From contig JAJRTD010000292.1 in assembly GCA_024278435.1 (NCBI GenBank), positions 1-7,634 on the forward strand: a stretch of 7,634 nucleotides of DNA. The letters are read 5' to 3'. Below the pieces are notes generated by a model, which saw only the letters and a program-made list of their open reading frames with translations, made no database searches and was not told the origin of the DNA. Source of the DNA: Gammaproteobacteria bacterium (GTDB lineage Bacteria; Pseudomonadota; Gammaproteobacteria; SZUA-229). A program made the position numbers and the translations under genes. Positions 1 to 5,252 of this stretch are shown here, piece by piece. Positions within the stretch are counted from its first letter, which is position 1. Each line of letters begins with the position of its first letter.

Positions 1-9
1 ACGGCGGTG

Positions 10-525
10 CTAACTGATTGCCTTATCCTGGGCCTTGACCATTGATTTATGAATGTCCTTTAAAATCTGCGCTACCATGGCCTCGCCATTGCTGTCGATT
101 TTTGCCACCGACTCAACAACCTTGCACAACTGCGGCGGATCCGGCGGCACTTCCGTGCTTTGCTTGTAATCTTCGTCAATACTGGTAATGCGCTCACTGA
201 GCTTGCGCTGCAGTGCGGGGTATTGCGCCAGGTCATTGCTTACCGTGTCCTCGACGCGCTCAAACTCGCGCTCAATCATGCGCTCACTGGCCTCACGACC
301 GGCCTCTAACAGCACTTCCCGGTTACGGGCCTGCAAGCGCAAGTCAGCGGAGTTGACAGAATTCGCCGCCAGGCGCAGCGCATTGTGCAGCACCTCGCTA
401 AAGGCAATAATATATTTCTTTGCCGGCAGCCGGGCAAAATAGAGCACAGCCGAAATAATAAAAAACCAGATCAGGCCGGAAAGCGCCGGATTAGGCACAA
501 CAAGAAAGATTTCAGAAATCGACAT
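10..525 (-). CDS. Membrane-anchored coiled-coil-like protein, unknown function
   Basis: Complete 171-residue reading frame. ATG at 525 is preceded by a strong Shine-Dalgarno (GGAGG, minus strand of about 532-536), and a TAG stop lies at 10-12. I do not recognise the family. A single hydrophobic segment at about residues 14-31 (rich in L, I, F, W) would anchor the protein in the inner membrane. It is followed by a basic patch (RLPAKK) and a long highly charged Arg/Glu-rich helical region (about 45-125) that looks like a coiled coil. A proline-rich break (PPDPPQ, about 127-132) leads to a short second helix. There is one cysteine (C134). The topology (short N-terminal tail, one membrane span, cytosolic helical rod) would suit a scaffold or adaptor, but no catalytic motif is visible and function is unassigned. 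It is transcribed divergently from the 102-aa gene. The likely promoter lies at 659-687 with a palindrome over its -35 element. Confidence 0.8.
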   Translation of the reverse strand: MSISEIFLVVPNPALSGLIWFFIISAVLYFARLPAKKYIIAFSEVLHNALRLAANSVNSADLRLQARNREVLLEAGREASERMIEREFERVEDTVSNDLAQYPALQRKLSERITSIDEDYKQSTEVPPDPPQLCKVVESVAKIDSNGEAMVAQILKDIHKSMVKAQDKAIS

Positions 526-658
526 TTAGACCTCCATTAGTCCATTTACAGAACATGCTGATAATTGGCCGGGAGTGGCCAAAGAATGAAGACAAACACG
601 GGCCGGAGAAACAGCCACAGAAATTTAGTATCAATTAGAAACCGGAATGGTTTGCCTG

Positions 659-687
659 AGTATAATTAAAAATGAAAAATATATCGA
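659..687 (-). promoter_or_regulatory. Candidate sigma-70 promoter of the 10-525 gene
   Basis: On the minus strand, TCGATA (687-682, 4/6 to the -35 consensus) is followed after exactly 17 bp by TATACT (664-659, 5/6 to the -10 consensus). This would give a 5' leader of roughly 125 nt before the ATG at 525. The perfect palindrome at 684-699 overlaps the -35 box, which adds weight. The surroundings are AT-rich, so chance matches are possible. Confidence 0.4.
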
Positions 688-699
688 CATATATGTCGA
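684..699. promoter_or_regulatory. 16-bp perfect palindrome, operator candidate
   Basis: TCGACATATATGTCGA is a perfect self-complementary 16-mer, a typical size and symmetry for a dimeric repressor or activator site. It overlaps the -35 element of the candidate minus-strand promoter (659-687). A protein bound here would compete with RNA polymerase for the 10-525 gene. The binding protein is unknown, and no regulator gene of an obvious DNA-binding family lies in this window. Confidence 0.4.
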
Positions 700-1071
700 A
701 AAAATGACAGACGGTATAACTATATGATATTCAATGATAAACAACTATATTAATCAGTCAGTAAGCAACGGTTTTTAACATTAACAAAAGCTTTGTTACA
801 CAAATGTATGATTACAAAGTAACCATTTATAAAAAATCGAACAAAACACCGAACCGGGAATTGCCGACCACAACCGTATAGTCCGGCCCGGCTTTTACAG
901 GCCAGAAAAAAACAACCATTATTTATCCATGGTTTATTTATCTGCCGCATTTATCCTATAATTACCGGTAGATAATAAGCCAATGCTGAAAATAACACCC
1001 AAATGAGATCAATAGTCTGATAGATTGTTATTTAAACAACATGTAAACCGGCAACGTATAGGGGGTATCCA

Positions 1072-1380
1072 ATGGTTAAATACGGCGAATTGCACCATGC
1101 ACTGTCACGCTATACCTGCAGCGATATTCATGAAGATATCCCCATTGAATACTACCGGCGTGTAATGAAAGCCTGGTTTCGGGCCAACAACAAAGGCCTG
1201 AGCTGGGACGTTCAACAGGCCGCCTCCATCCTGCTCTACCTTGCGTTTAATGAAGGCTTCCTTCACCCCAGCCAGCTTAATGCGGAAGGCCTCAAGACTC
1301 TGGACTGGGCGGAAAAATTCCTGGAGCAGGTTCAGGACACCACCGGGCATGAAGTTATACGCGCACTGAGCGCCGCCTGA
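1072..1380 (+). CDS. 102-residue cytosolic protein, unknown function
   Basis: ATG at 1072 is preceded by a purine-rich ribosome-binding stretch (AGGGGGT, about 1060-1066), and TGA closes the frame at 1378-1380. The product has no signal peptide or membrane segment. It is predicted to be largely helical, with an aromatic-rich centre (EYYRRVMKAWFRANNKGLSW) and a C-terminal helix beginning near WAEKFLEQVQ. Its composition is balanced and looks like a true folded protein, and the opposite-strand frame has no comparable support. I do not recognise a family. It sits 176 bp upstream of the pilH-like gene in the same orientation. Co-transcription is possible because I see no clear terminator between them, but pilH has its own possible promoter. 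No function is proposed. Confidence 0.75.
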   Translation: MVKYGELHHALSRYTCSDIHEDIPIEYYRRVMKAWFRANNKGLSWDVQQAASILLYLAFNEGFLHPSQLNAEGLKTLDWAEKFLEQVQDTTGHEVIRALSAA

Positions 1381-1474
1381 TACCCGACCCCCTGAACAGC
1401 CACCTGAAGGCGGAAGCCGTCCCCGGCATCGATAACGGATTAATACACACTGCCGGCTGTTGAATTCCCGACGT

Positions 1475-1506
1475 TTAACAACCTAAACGCAAAACATGTC
1501 TATACT
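1475..1506 (+). promoter_or_regulatory. Weak candidate promoter upstream of pilH-like gene
   Basis: TTAACA (1475-1480, 5/6 to the -35 consensus) and TATACT (1501-1506, 5/6 to the -10 consensus) lie about 50-80 bp upstream of the start at 1557. Their 20-bp spacing is longer than the preferred 16-18 bp, so this is only a possibility. Confidence 0.25.
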
Positions 1507-1556
1507 TATGTCACGCTACAAACTTTCACATAAATAAAATCAGTTTAGGAAGGCAC

Positions 1557-1922
1557 ATGGCCAAAATTCTTGTTATCGACGACTCTCCGACGATGTTGAC
1601 CGGAACAACCAAAATCCTGGAAGGCGCGGGTTACGAGGTCATACAGGCCGATAGCGGTGCCGGCGGTATAGCAAAAGCATCAAGTGACAGCCCGGACCTT
1701 ATCCTTATGGACGTAGTGATGCCGGACTTGAACGGTTTCCAGGCAACCCGCACCATTACAACCAATCCCGATACCCAGCACATCCCGGTCATTATGCTCA
1801 CCACCAAGGACCAGGAAACCGATAAAGTATGGGCCAAACGCCAGGGCGCCAGTGACTATGTTGTCAAACCGCCCAACCCCAAAGAATTAATATCCAAGAT
1901 AGACACTCTGCTCAAAGGCTGA
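1557..1922 (+). CDS. pilH: PilH-like single-domain response regulator (CheY-like receiver)
   Basis: The 121-residue protein is a stand-alone receiver domain with no output domain. Visible receiver residues are the acidic pair D8-D9, phospho-acceptor D52 (in LILMDVVMP), switch threonine T82 (in IMLTTKD), aromatic Y101 and conserved lysine K104. The signature NGFQATR and the block TTKDQETDKVWAKRQGASDY closely match PilH proteins of the Pil-Chp type IV pilus chemosensory pathway as I remember them. In that pathway PilH receives phosphate from the ChpA kinase and opposes or drains signal flow to PilG, controlling pilus extension/retraction and cAMP. The start at 1557 has a strong AGGAAGG Shine-Dalgarno (1547-1553). 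pilG, pilI, pilJ and chpA are not adjacent, so this may be an orphan or paralogous copy. Closely related CheY-like regulators cannot be excluded. Confidence 0.88.
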   Translation: MAKILVIDDSPTMLTGTTKILEGAGYEVIQADSGAGGIAKASSDSPDLILMDVVMPDLNGFQATRTITTNPDTQHIPVIMLTTKDQETDKVWAKRQGASDYVVKPPNPKELISKIDTLLKG

Positions 1923-1933
1923 TAACCGAATCA

Positions 1934-1990
1934 CGGCTCCCTTAGCCGGGCTCTATGGCCCGTTTGTTACTGCCCGCAAGCGGTTTTGTT
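1934..1990 (+). terminator. Probable terminator region after pilH-like gene
   Basis: Downstream of the stop lies a hairpin with stem CGGGC (1947-1951)/GCCCG (1958-1962) and a 6-nt loop, followed by TTTGTT. A second small stem CCG/CGG (1974-1976/1981-1983) is followed by TTTTGTTT. An alternative stem CGGCT/AGCCG (1934-1938/1944-1948) overlaps the first. None is strong alone, but together with the T-rich stretch they suggest transcription ends here before the ldtD gene. Confidence 0.4.
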
Positions 1991-2044
1991 TGGCCTGCAG
2001 TCAGGTTATAGTTAAAACAGCCTGATCCTCTTCCCCGACTTTTA

Positions 2045-3670
2045 TTGATTACAAGACCCGCAGCAGACTTCTCCTGTATCCCGAAACTGTTATGCCTGCT
2101 ATGCCTGCTTTTTTCAGCCGCCTCCCAGGCCGGTAGTTCGTGGCAAACCCGGGCCGCTCAGCAGCTTGAGCAACTGCTCAACAAGCAGCAGAATCTGCCG
2201 GAACTGAAAGACCCGGTTGTCTCATCGTTTTACCACGAACGAAAATACATGCCCCTGTGGTCGGACGCCAGGGGGCGGTTAAATCGTGCCTATGATCTGT
2301 TTCACGTGATCGTCGATGCCGCAGACGAAGGACTGAAAGCGTCTGACTACCATCTGCAGGAAATCCGCCGCTACTGGGGATCGACTGATGCGGAAGATTC
2401 CGCCCGCCTCGACCTGTTGTTAACGGCGGCGCTCTATAGTTACAGCAACCACGTCTATTCCGGCCGCTATGACCCGGCCGAACTGGACACCGACTGGCAC
2501 ATCAGCAACAAAAAACTGGATACCCAAAAACTGTTTTCTGAGATTGCCGGCAGAAAATCCATTGCCGGGCGATTAAAATACCTTCCGCCACCACACTCCG
2601 GTTACAAGTTACTGAAAAAAGAGCTGCAGCGTTTTCGCGATATTAAACAGCAGGGTGGCTGGAAAAAATTCAAAGCGGGTCCCATACTTGAGCCCGGCAT
2701 ACAGCACCCCCAGGTTGTGCAGCTAAGACAACGCCTGAGCGCCAGCGGCGACCTGGCCGAATGCCCGGTATGCAATATCGATATCTTTGATTATGAACTT
2801 GCCGATGCCGTGAAACGTTTCCAGGCCCGGCACGGCCTGACGGCTGACGGCCGTGTCGGCTGGCAGACACGGCGCGCACTAAACATCCCGGTTTCTGAAA
2901 AGATCCTGCAAATCCGTATTAACATGGAGCGCTGGCGCTGGATGCCGCGCTACCTGGGCAGGCGCTACCTGATGGTCAATATGACCGGCTTTGAACTGTA
3001 CATTATGGAAAAAGGCGCTGCCGTACTGACCATTCCGGTGATTATTGGCAAATCCTACCGCTCCACGCCCAGTTTTTCCGGGTGGGTCAGCACCATGGAG
3101 TACAATCCTTACTGGACCGTTCCGACTACTATCGCGGTAGAAGATTTCCTGCCACGACAGATCAACGACCCCTCCTTCCTGGCAAGAAAATCAATCCGTC
3201 TGTACCGGGGCTGGGGCGAGAATGCACGCGAGGTCGACCCCGGGACTGTGGACTGGCGCAAGCTGGACAAAGATCATTTTCCCTACTGGATGCGCCAGGA
3301 CCCGGGGCCTGAAAACGCCCTGGGCCAGATGAAATTCCTGTTCTCCAATCCCTATGAAATTTACCTGCACGGCACCCCGGACAAGCACCTGTTCGAGCGC
3401 ACGGTTCGTACCTTCAGTTCAGGCTGCATCCGGGTCAAGGACCCGGTTCGGCTGGCGGCCTACCTGTTAAGCGATGGCAGCCAGCAGAAAGAAGAGGAGG
3501 TACTGACCAGCATCTACCTGGGCGGCAACCAGAAAATCACCCTGCCGGCTTCCATGCCTATCTACCTGGTTTACTGGACAGCCTGGGCTGACCAGGATGG
3601 CAATATCAACTTCCGGGCAGATATATACGGTCGCGATCGCAAGCTGAAACGCCTGTTTGCCAGCCCGTAG
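2045..3670 (+). CDS. ldtD: L,D-transpeptidase, YcbB/LdtD family
   Basis: A 541-residue periplasmic enzyme predicted to form 3-3 (mDAP-mDAP) peptidoglycan cross-links using tetrapeptide donors. It starts with a Sec signal peptide (basic start, core LLCLLCLLFSA, cleavage likely after SQA at about residue 29). An N-terminal scaffold domain spans about 40-215 and a PG_binding_1 domain about 220-283 (ending in AVKRFQARHGLTADG). The YkuD catalytic domain spans about 300-490. Catalytic motifs are H442 (HGTP) and nucleophile C461 in SSGCIRV. The segment of about 376-425 between them matches the capping subdomain insertion of YcbB enzymes. E. coli YcbB is 615 residues, so this is a somewhat shorter member. 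The start is probably TTG at 2045: the in-frame stop at 2009-2011 leaves no ATG or GTG, and no Shine-Dalgarno is evident. A CPVC pair (C240/C243) in the PG-binding domain is unusual. The next gene is mepK-like, as in E. coli. Confidence 0.93.
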   Translation: MITRPAADFSCIPKLLCLLCLLFSAASQAGSSWQTRAAQQLEQLLNKQQNLPELKDPVVSSFYHERKYMPLWSDARGRLNRAYDLFHVIVDAADEGLKASDYHLQEIRRYWGSTDAEDSARLDLLLTAALYSYSNHVYSGRYDPAELDTDWHISNKKLDTQKLFSEIAGRKSIAGRLKYLPPPHSGYKLLKKELQRFRDIKQQGGWKKFKAGPILEPGIQHPQVVQLRQRLSASGDLAECPVCNIDIFDYELADAVKRFQARHGLTADGRVGWQTRRALNIPVSEKILQIRINMERWRWMPRYLGRRYLMVNMTGFELYIMEKGAAVLTIPVIIGKSYRSTPSFSGWVSTMEYNPYWTVPTTIAVEDFLPRQINDPSFLARKSIRLYRGWGENAREVDPGTVDWRKLDKDHFPYWMRQDPGPENALGQMKFLFSNPYEIYLHGTPDKHLFERTVRTFSSGCIRVKDPVRLAAYLLSDGSQQKEEEVLTSIYLGGNQKITLPASMPIYLVYWTAWADQDGNINFRADIYGRDRKLKRLFASP

Positions 3671-3720
3671 CCGCCGATTCGTATACCGGCACAGAGGCCA
3701 CTAAGCCATTGAATTCAGGT

Positions 3721-3739
3721 AAACCGGGTCGGTTTTTTT
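3721..3739 (+). terminator. Intrinsic terminator after ldtD
   Basis: A 6-bp stem AAACCG (3721-3726)/CGGTTT (3730-3735) with a 3-nt loop runs directly into a seven-T tract (3733-3739), 51 bp after the ldtD stop. The short stem plus uninterrupted T-run is typical of Rho-independent termination. It separates ldtD from the mepK-like gene, so the two are probably not a simple operon, though read-through is possible. Confidence 0.6.
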
Positions 3740-3746
3740 CCATATA

Positions 3747-3776
3747 TTGACAAAAACCTTTAAAATTGCGGCAAAT
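3747..3776 (+). promoter_or_regulatory. Possible promoter of the mepK-like gene
   Basis: A perfect -35 hexamer TTGACA lies at 3747-3752, immediately after the ldtD terminator and 70 bp before the ATG at 3822. The best -10 at an acceptable distance (GCAAAT, 3771-3776, spacer 18) matches only 3 of 6 positions. Better -10-like boxes (TATAGT at 3786, TATACC at 3792) are wrongly spaced. The placement is attractive but the match is incomplete. Confidence 0.3.
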
Positions 3777-3821
3777 ACCACTATATATAGTTATACCGTT
3801 CAATTTCAGTATCTCTCAGTT

Positions 3822-4388
3822 ATGTCCAAAGCAGCAGAAAAAAACACTCCCGGCACGTTATCCCGCAGAGGTTTTCTCACCTCCATGGCCGGAGCAGCAA
3901 TAACACTGGCAGCCCCCGGCGCCATTGCCTCGGTAACAACCGCCCGTGACCGTGAACTGTCTTTCTATAACACCCACACCGGCGAAAAGCTGTCCGCCAC
4001 CTTCTGGTCAGAGGGCAAATACCTTGATGACGCTCTTGAAGAAATTAACTGGATACTAAGAGACCACCGCGCCGGCATCGCAACTGCTATCGACCCGAAA
4101 TTACTCGACCTGTTATACCGCTTGCAGCAAAAAGTCGAACACCCGGGTGAGTTTCATATTATTTCAGGTTACCGTTCACCGGCAACCAATGCCATGCTAA
4201 ACAAACACAGCTCCGGTGTGGCCAAGCACAGCTACCACATGCAGGGAAAAGCCATCGATATTCGTTTACCGGGTTTTGACAGCAGCAAGCTTCGCAAGGC
4301 GGCAGTTGCACTGAAAGGCGGCGGCGTTGGCTATTATTCCCGGTCTGATTTTGTTCATATGGATGTAGGCAGGGTTCGATACTGGTAG
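3822..4388 (+). CDS. mepK: MepK/YcbK-type murein endopeptidase (DUF882, M15-like), Tat-exported
   Basis: The 188-residue product strongly resembles E. coli YcbK (MepK), a periplasmic zinc endopeptidase reported to cleave peptidoglycan cross-links including the 3-3 type. It has a twin-arginine signal, SRRGFL (residues 14-19), a hydrophobic core and an AIA cleavage site near residue 36. The M15-like core shows ISGYRSPATN (114-123), SYHMQGKAID with ligands H139 and D146, and GGVGYYSRSDFVHMD with ligand H179. The HTGE motif (52-55) and Y-W C-terminal end (VRYW) also fit the family. I chose ATG 3822 because it puts the twin-arginine motif near the N-terminus. An in-frame TTG at 3747 would add 25 uncharacteristic residues and coincides with the TTGACA promoter box. 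No clear Shine-Dalgarno precedes 3822. It follows the L,D-transpeptidase gene, as in enterobacteria, so the pair likely remodels 3-3 links. Confidence 0.92.
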   Translation: MSKAAEKNTPGTLSRRGFLTSMAGAAITLAAPGAIASVTTARDRELSFYNTHTGEKLSATFWSEGKYLDDALEEINWILRDHRAGIATAIDPKLLDLLYRLQQKVEHPGEFHIISGYRSPATNAMLNKHSSGVAKHSYHMQGKAIDIRLPGFDSSKLRKAAVALKGGGVGYYSRSDFVHMDVGRVRYW

Positions 4389-4421
4389 GCCGGACGGCCT
4401 CGAACAACCGTTACGAAAAAT

Positions 4422-4604
4422 CAGGGAAGCTCTGAATAAGCGTCATTCAGAGCTTTAGCGATATATCCATGAATGGACAGTGTTAGGGTAATGCAGGAGC
4501 ATTACCGAAGAACCCAATACTCCGTAAGAATTGATTGCCCAGCGGCATAAGATCCTTCGGCTGCGCTCAGGATGACAATTAAGGACTTATTCAGAACTTC
4601 CCTG
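4422..4604. repeat. 183-bp MITE-like element with 19-bp terminal inverted repeats
   Basis: The left end CAGGGAAGCTCTGAATAAG (4422-4440) and the reverse complement of the right end (4586-4604) match at 18 of 19 positions. The ends resemble, from memory, IS5-subgroup ends (GGAAG....GAA.AAG pattern), but there is no room for a transposase, so it would be a non-autonomous derivative. The interior is rich in hairpins: 11-bp perfect stem 4427-4437/4445-4455, TCCAT/ATGGA 4466-4477, and 8-bp perfect stem 4487-4494/4499-4506 with an AGGA loop. A segment of about 4551-4575 (ATCCTTCGGCTGCGCTCAGG...) is like motifs I associate with dispersed genomic repeats. No target-site duplication is evident. It lies downstream of mepK and its right end holds the stop codon of the 4587-4799 gene. 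Confidence 0.6.
4427..4455. repeat. Perfect 11-bp stem-loop inside the MITE-like element
   Basis: AAGCTCTGAAT (4427-4437) pairs perfectly with ATTCAGAGCTT (4445-4455) across a 7-nt loop. It uses the left terminal repeat as one arm, so the left end carries both the outer inverted repeat and its own subterminal copy. It lies 38 bp after the mepK stop and might impede or end transcription, although no T-tract follows. Confidence 0.5.
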
Positions 4605-4799
4605 GCTTTCGTTAAACTGCTGGCGAAAACCCAGGTCTGTTTCACGCCTTGCATAGCCGGAGCGACGGTCTCCGCCGGTCTCGTCAAAACGTATCATGCT
4701 TCTTCGACCCTGACTCACGCGCCTGTCCCTGATTATTCCCCGCACATGAGGCCTGCCACCAAAAAGTCTGACAACAGTTTCCATATTTACCGTATCCAT
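4587..4799 (-). CDS. 70-residue arginine-pair-rich small protein, unknown function
   Basis: The chosen ATG at 4799 has an excellent Shine-Dalgarno, GGAGGTGG (minus strand of 4803-4810), 5 nt after its GGAGGT core. The longer frame starting at 4868 lacks this support. The protein starts MDTVNMETVVRLFGGRPHV and then shows spaced double arginines: RDRR (24-27), GRR (31-33), DRRS (44-47) and ARRE (50-53). I recall similar small RR-rich hypothetical proteins in gammaproteobacteria but no known function. The basic pairs could bind nucleic acid, a nucleotide or acidic membrane. There is no signal peptide, membrane segment or cysteine. The last four residues (GSSE) and the TAA stop are encoded by the right inverted repeat of the MITE-like element. 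The C-terminus may thus have been replaced by the insertion. A leader of about 90 nt would run from an extended -10 at 4899-4907. Confidence 0.6.
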   Translation of the reverse strand: MDTVNMETVVRLFGGRPHVRGIIRDRRVSQGRRSMIRFDETGGDRRSGYARRETDLGFRQQFNESQGSSE

Positions 4800-4802
4800 A
4801 AA

Positions 4803-4810
4803 CCACCTCC
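4803..4810 (-). promoter_or_regulatory. Strong Shine-Dalgarno deciding the start at 4799
   Basis: The minus strand reads GGAGGTGG here, a near-perfect anti-SD match with short optimal spacing to ATG 4799. It is the main reason to take this small frame as real and to prefer the short start over an upstream ATG at 4868. Confidence 0.65.
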
Positions 4811-4898
4811 GCATTAAAGCCCGGATTTGTTGCTGTAAGTACAGTTTACGGCTGCAATAACAGCACAAAGTTCCAGAACCGTAACAGTTGCTCTCCTA

Positions 4899-4907
4899 TT
4901 TATACCA
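4899..4907 (-). promoter_or_regulatory. Extended -10 promoter candidate for the RR-rich small protein
   Basis: The minus strand reads TGGTATAAA: the TGn extension followed by TATAAA (5/6 to consensus). No good -35 is present at 16-18 bp, which extended -10 promoters tolerate. Transcription would begin near 4892, giving a leader of about 90 nt that includes a 7-bp hairpin (4832-4838/4846-4852, one G-U pair). Confidence 0.4.
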
Positions 4908-4957
4908 GTCTTACCGCCCGAAAACCAGTGCCGGTTCACTGCCTTATGCTTCTATAG

Positions 4958-4986
4958 TTGACACAGGCGGAGTCTTGCCTGATAGT
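4958..4986 (+). promoter_or_regulatory. Sigma-70 promoter of the 77-aa exported protein gene
   Basis: Perfect -35 TTGACA (4958-4963), exact 17-bp spacer, then GATAGT (4981-4986, 4/6). Initiation near 4993 would leave a leader of about 26 nt before ATG 5019. This is the best-spaced plus-strand promoter in the window and supports the small gene behind it. Confidence 0.55.
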
Positions 4987-5018
4987 AGCAAGCCGATATC
5001 ACTTCGCAGTACTGCACC

Positions 5019-5252
5019 ATGAATATAAAATCCCCGGTTCCATGGCTTGTAATTTTGACCATTTCCGCCAGTCAGGCCATCTACGCACACAATGCCGGCG
5101 CCGACATGGAGAAGCGCGAAGTTACGCGCCAGCAATCACAGCAAAAAGCAGACCAGGAGAGCTGGGATGATTTTATGAACGCCGTAAAGGAACAGGAAAC
5201 ACAGGCGAATACTGACAAGGAATCCAGCCGGAATAAACCAGCCGGGCAGTAA
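5019..5252 (+). CDS. 77-residue exported hydrophilic protein, unknown function
   Basis: The frame begins with a plausible Sec signal peptide: MNIK, a hydrophobic core WLVILTISASQA, and cleavage probably after IYA at residue 23. The mature part is about 54 residues of charged, Gln/Lys/Glu-rich sequence (EKREVTRQQSQQKADQES, then WDDFMNAVKEQE). It is probably a single helix with a disordered tail ending in KPAGQ. It has no cysteine, so it is not a lipoprotein. No Shine-Dalgarno is clear before 5019, which lowers confidence, but a well-formed promoter sits just upstream. I do not recognise the family; a small periplasmic helper or envelope stress protein is conceivable but unproven. It is divergent from the RR-rich gene, with the two promoters about 50 bp apart, so they may share control. 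Confidence 0.6.
   Translation: MNIKSPVPWLVILTISASQAIYAHNAGADMEKREVTRQQSQQKADQESWDDFMNAVKEQETQANTDKESSRNKPAGQ

Larger units (their letters stand above)
526..1071. other. 546-bp mostly AT-rich intergenic region between divergent genes
   Basis: No convincing gene is present. Besides the minus-strand promoter and palindrome (659-699), it contains a near-palindrome around 783-798 (TAACAAAAGCTTTGTTA with one extra A). It also has GC-rich arms CCGGG (about 854-858) and CCCGG (about 887-891) followed by CTTTTA. A perfect TATAAT at 957-962 on the plus strand has only a poor -35 (TTATTT). A 15-nt interrupted repeat, TTGTT/AACAA, lies at 1025-1039 just upstream of the 1072 gene. The region is long for a divergent promoter and may hold more than one control element or a small RNA, but nothing here is decisive. 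Confidence 0.5.

Noticed and set aside
188..442. Plus-strand frame opposite the 10-525 membrane-protein gene
   Set aside because: Ser/Arg-rich antisense reading typical of a shadow; the minus-strand gene has the Shine-Dalgarno and a coherent membrane-anchor architecture.
750..950. Minus-strand 66-residue frame in the large intergenic region
   Set aside because: Arg/Cys/Phe-rich composition without domain features, poorly spaced ribosome-binding site, in AT-rich control DNA; more likely chance.
2670..3388. Several frames on both strands inside ldtD
   Set aside because: They overlap conserved L,D-transpeptidase domain sequence, and their products have Arg/Pro/Gly-rich shadow composition.
3747..3821. 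25-residue N-terminal extension of the mepK product from a TTG
   Set aside because: It would move the twin-arginine signal away from the N-terminus, and the TTG is part of a TTGACA promoter-like box.
4502..4687. Minus-strand 61-residue frame spanning the repeat boundary
   Set aside because: It overlaps the better-supported RR-rich gene in another frame and runs through the non-coding repeat.
4572..4868. Plus-strand 81-residue frame and the longer minus-strand start at 4868
   Set aside because: The plus frame starts inside the repeat and has no ribosome-binding site. The longer minus start lacks support, while ATG 4799 has GGAGGTGG upstream.
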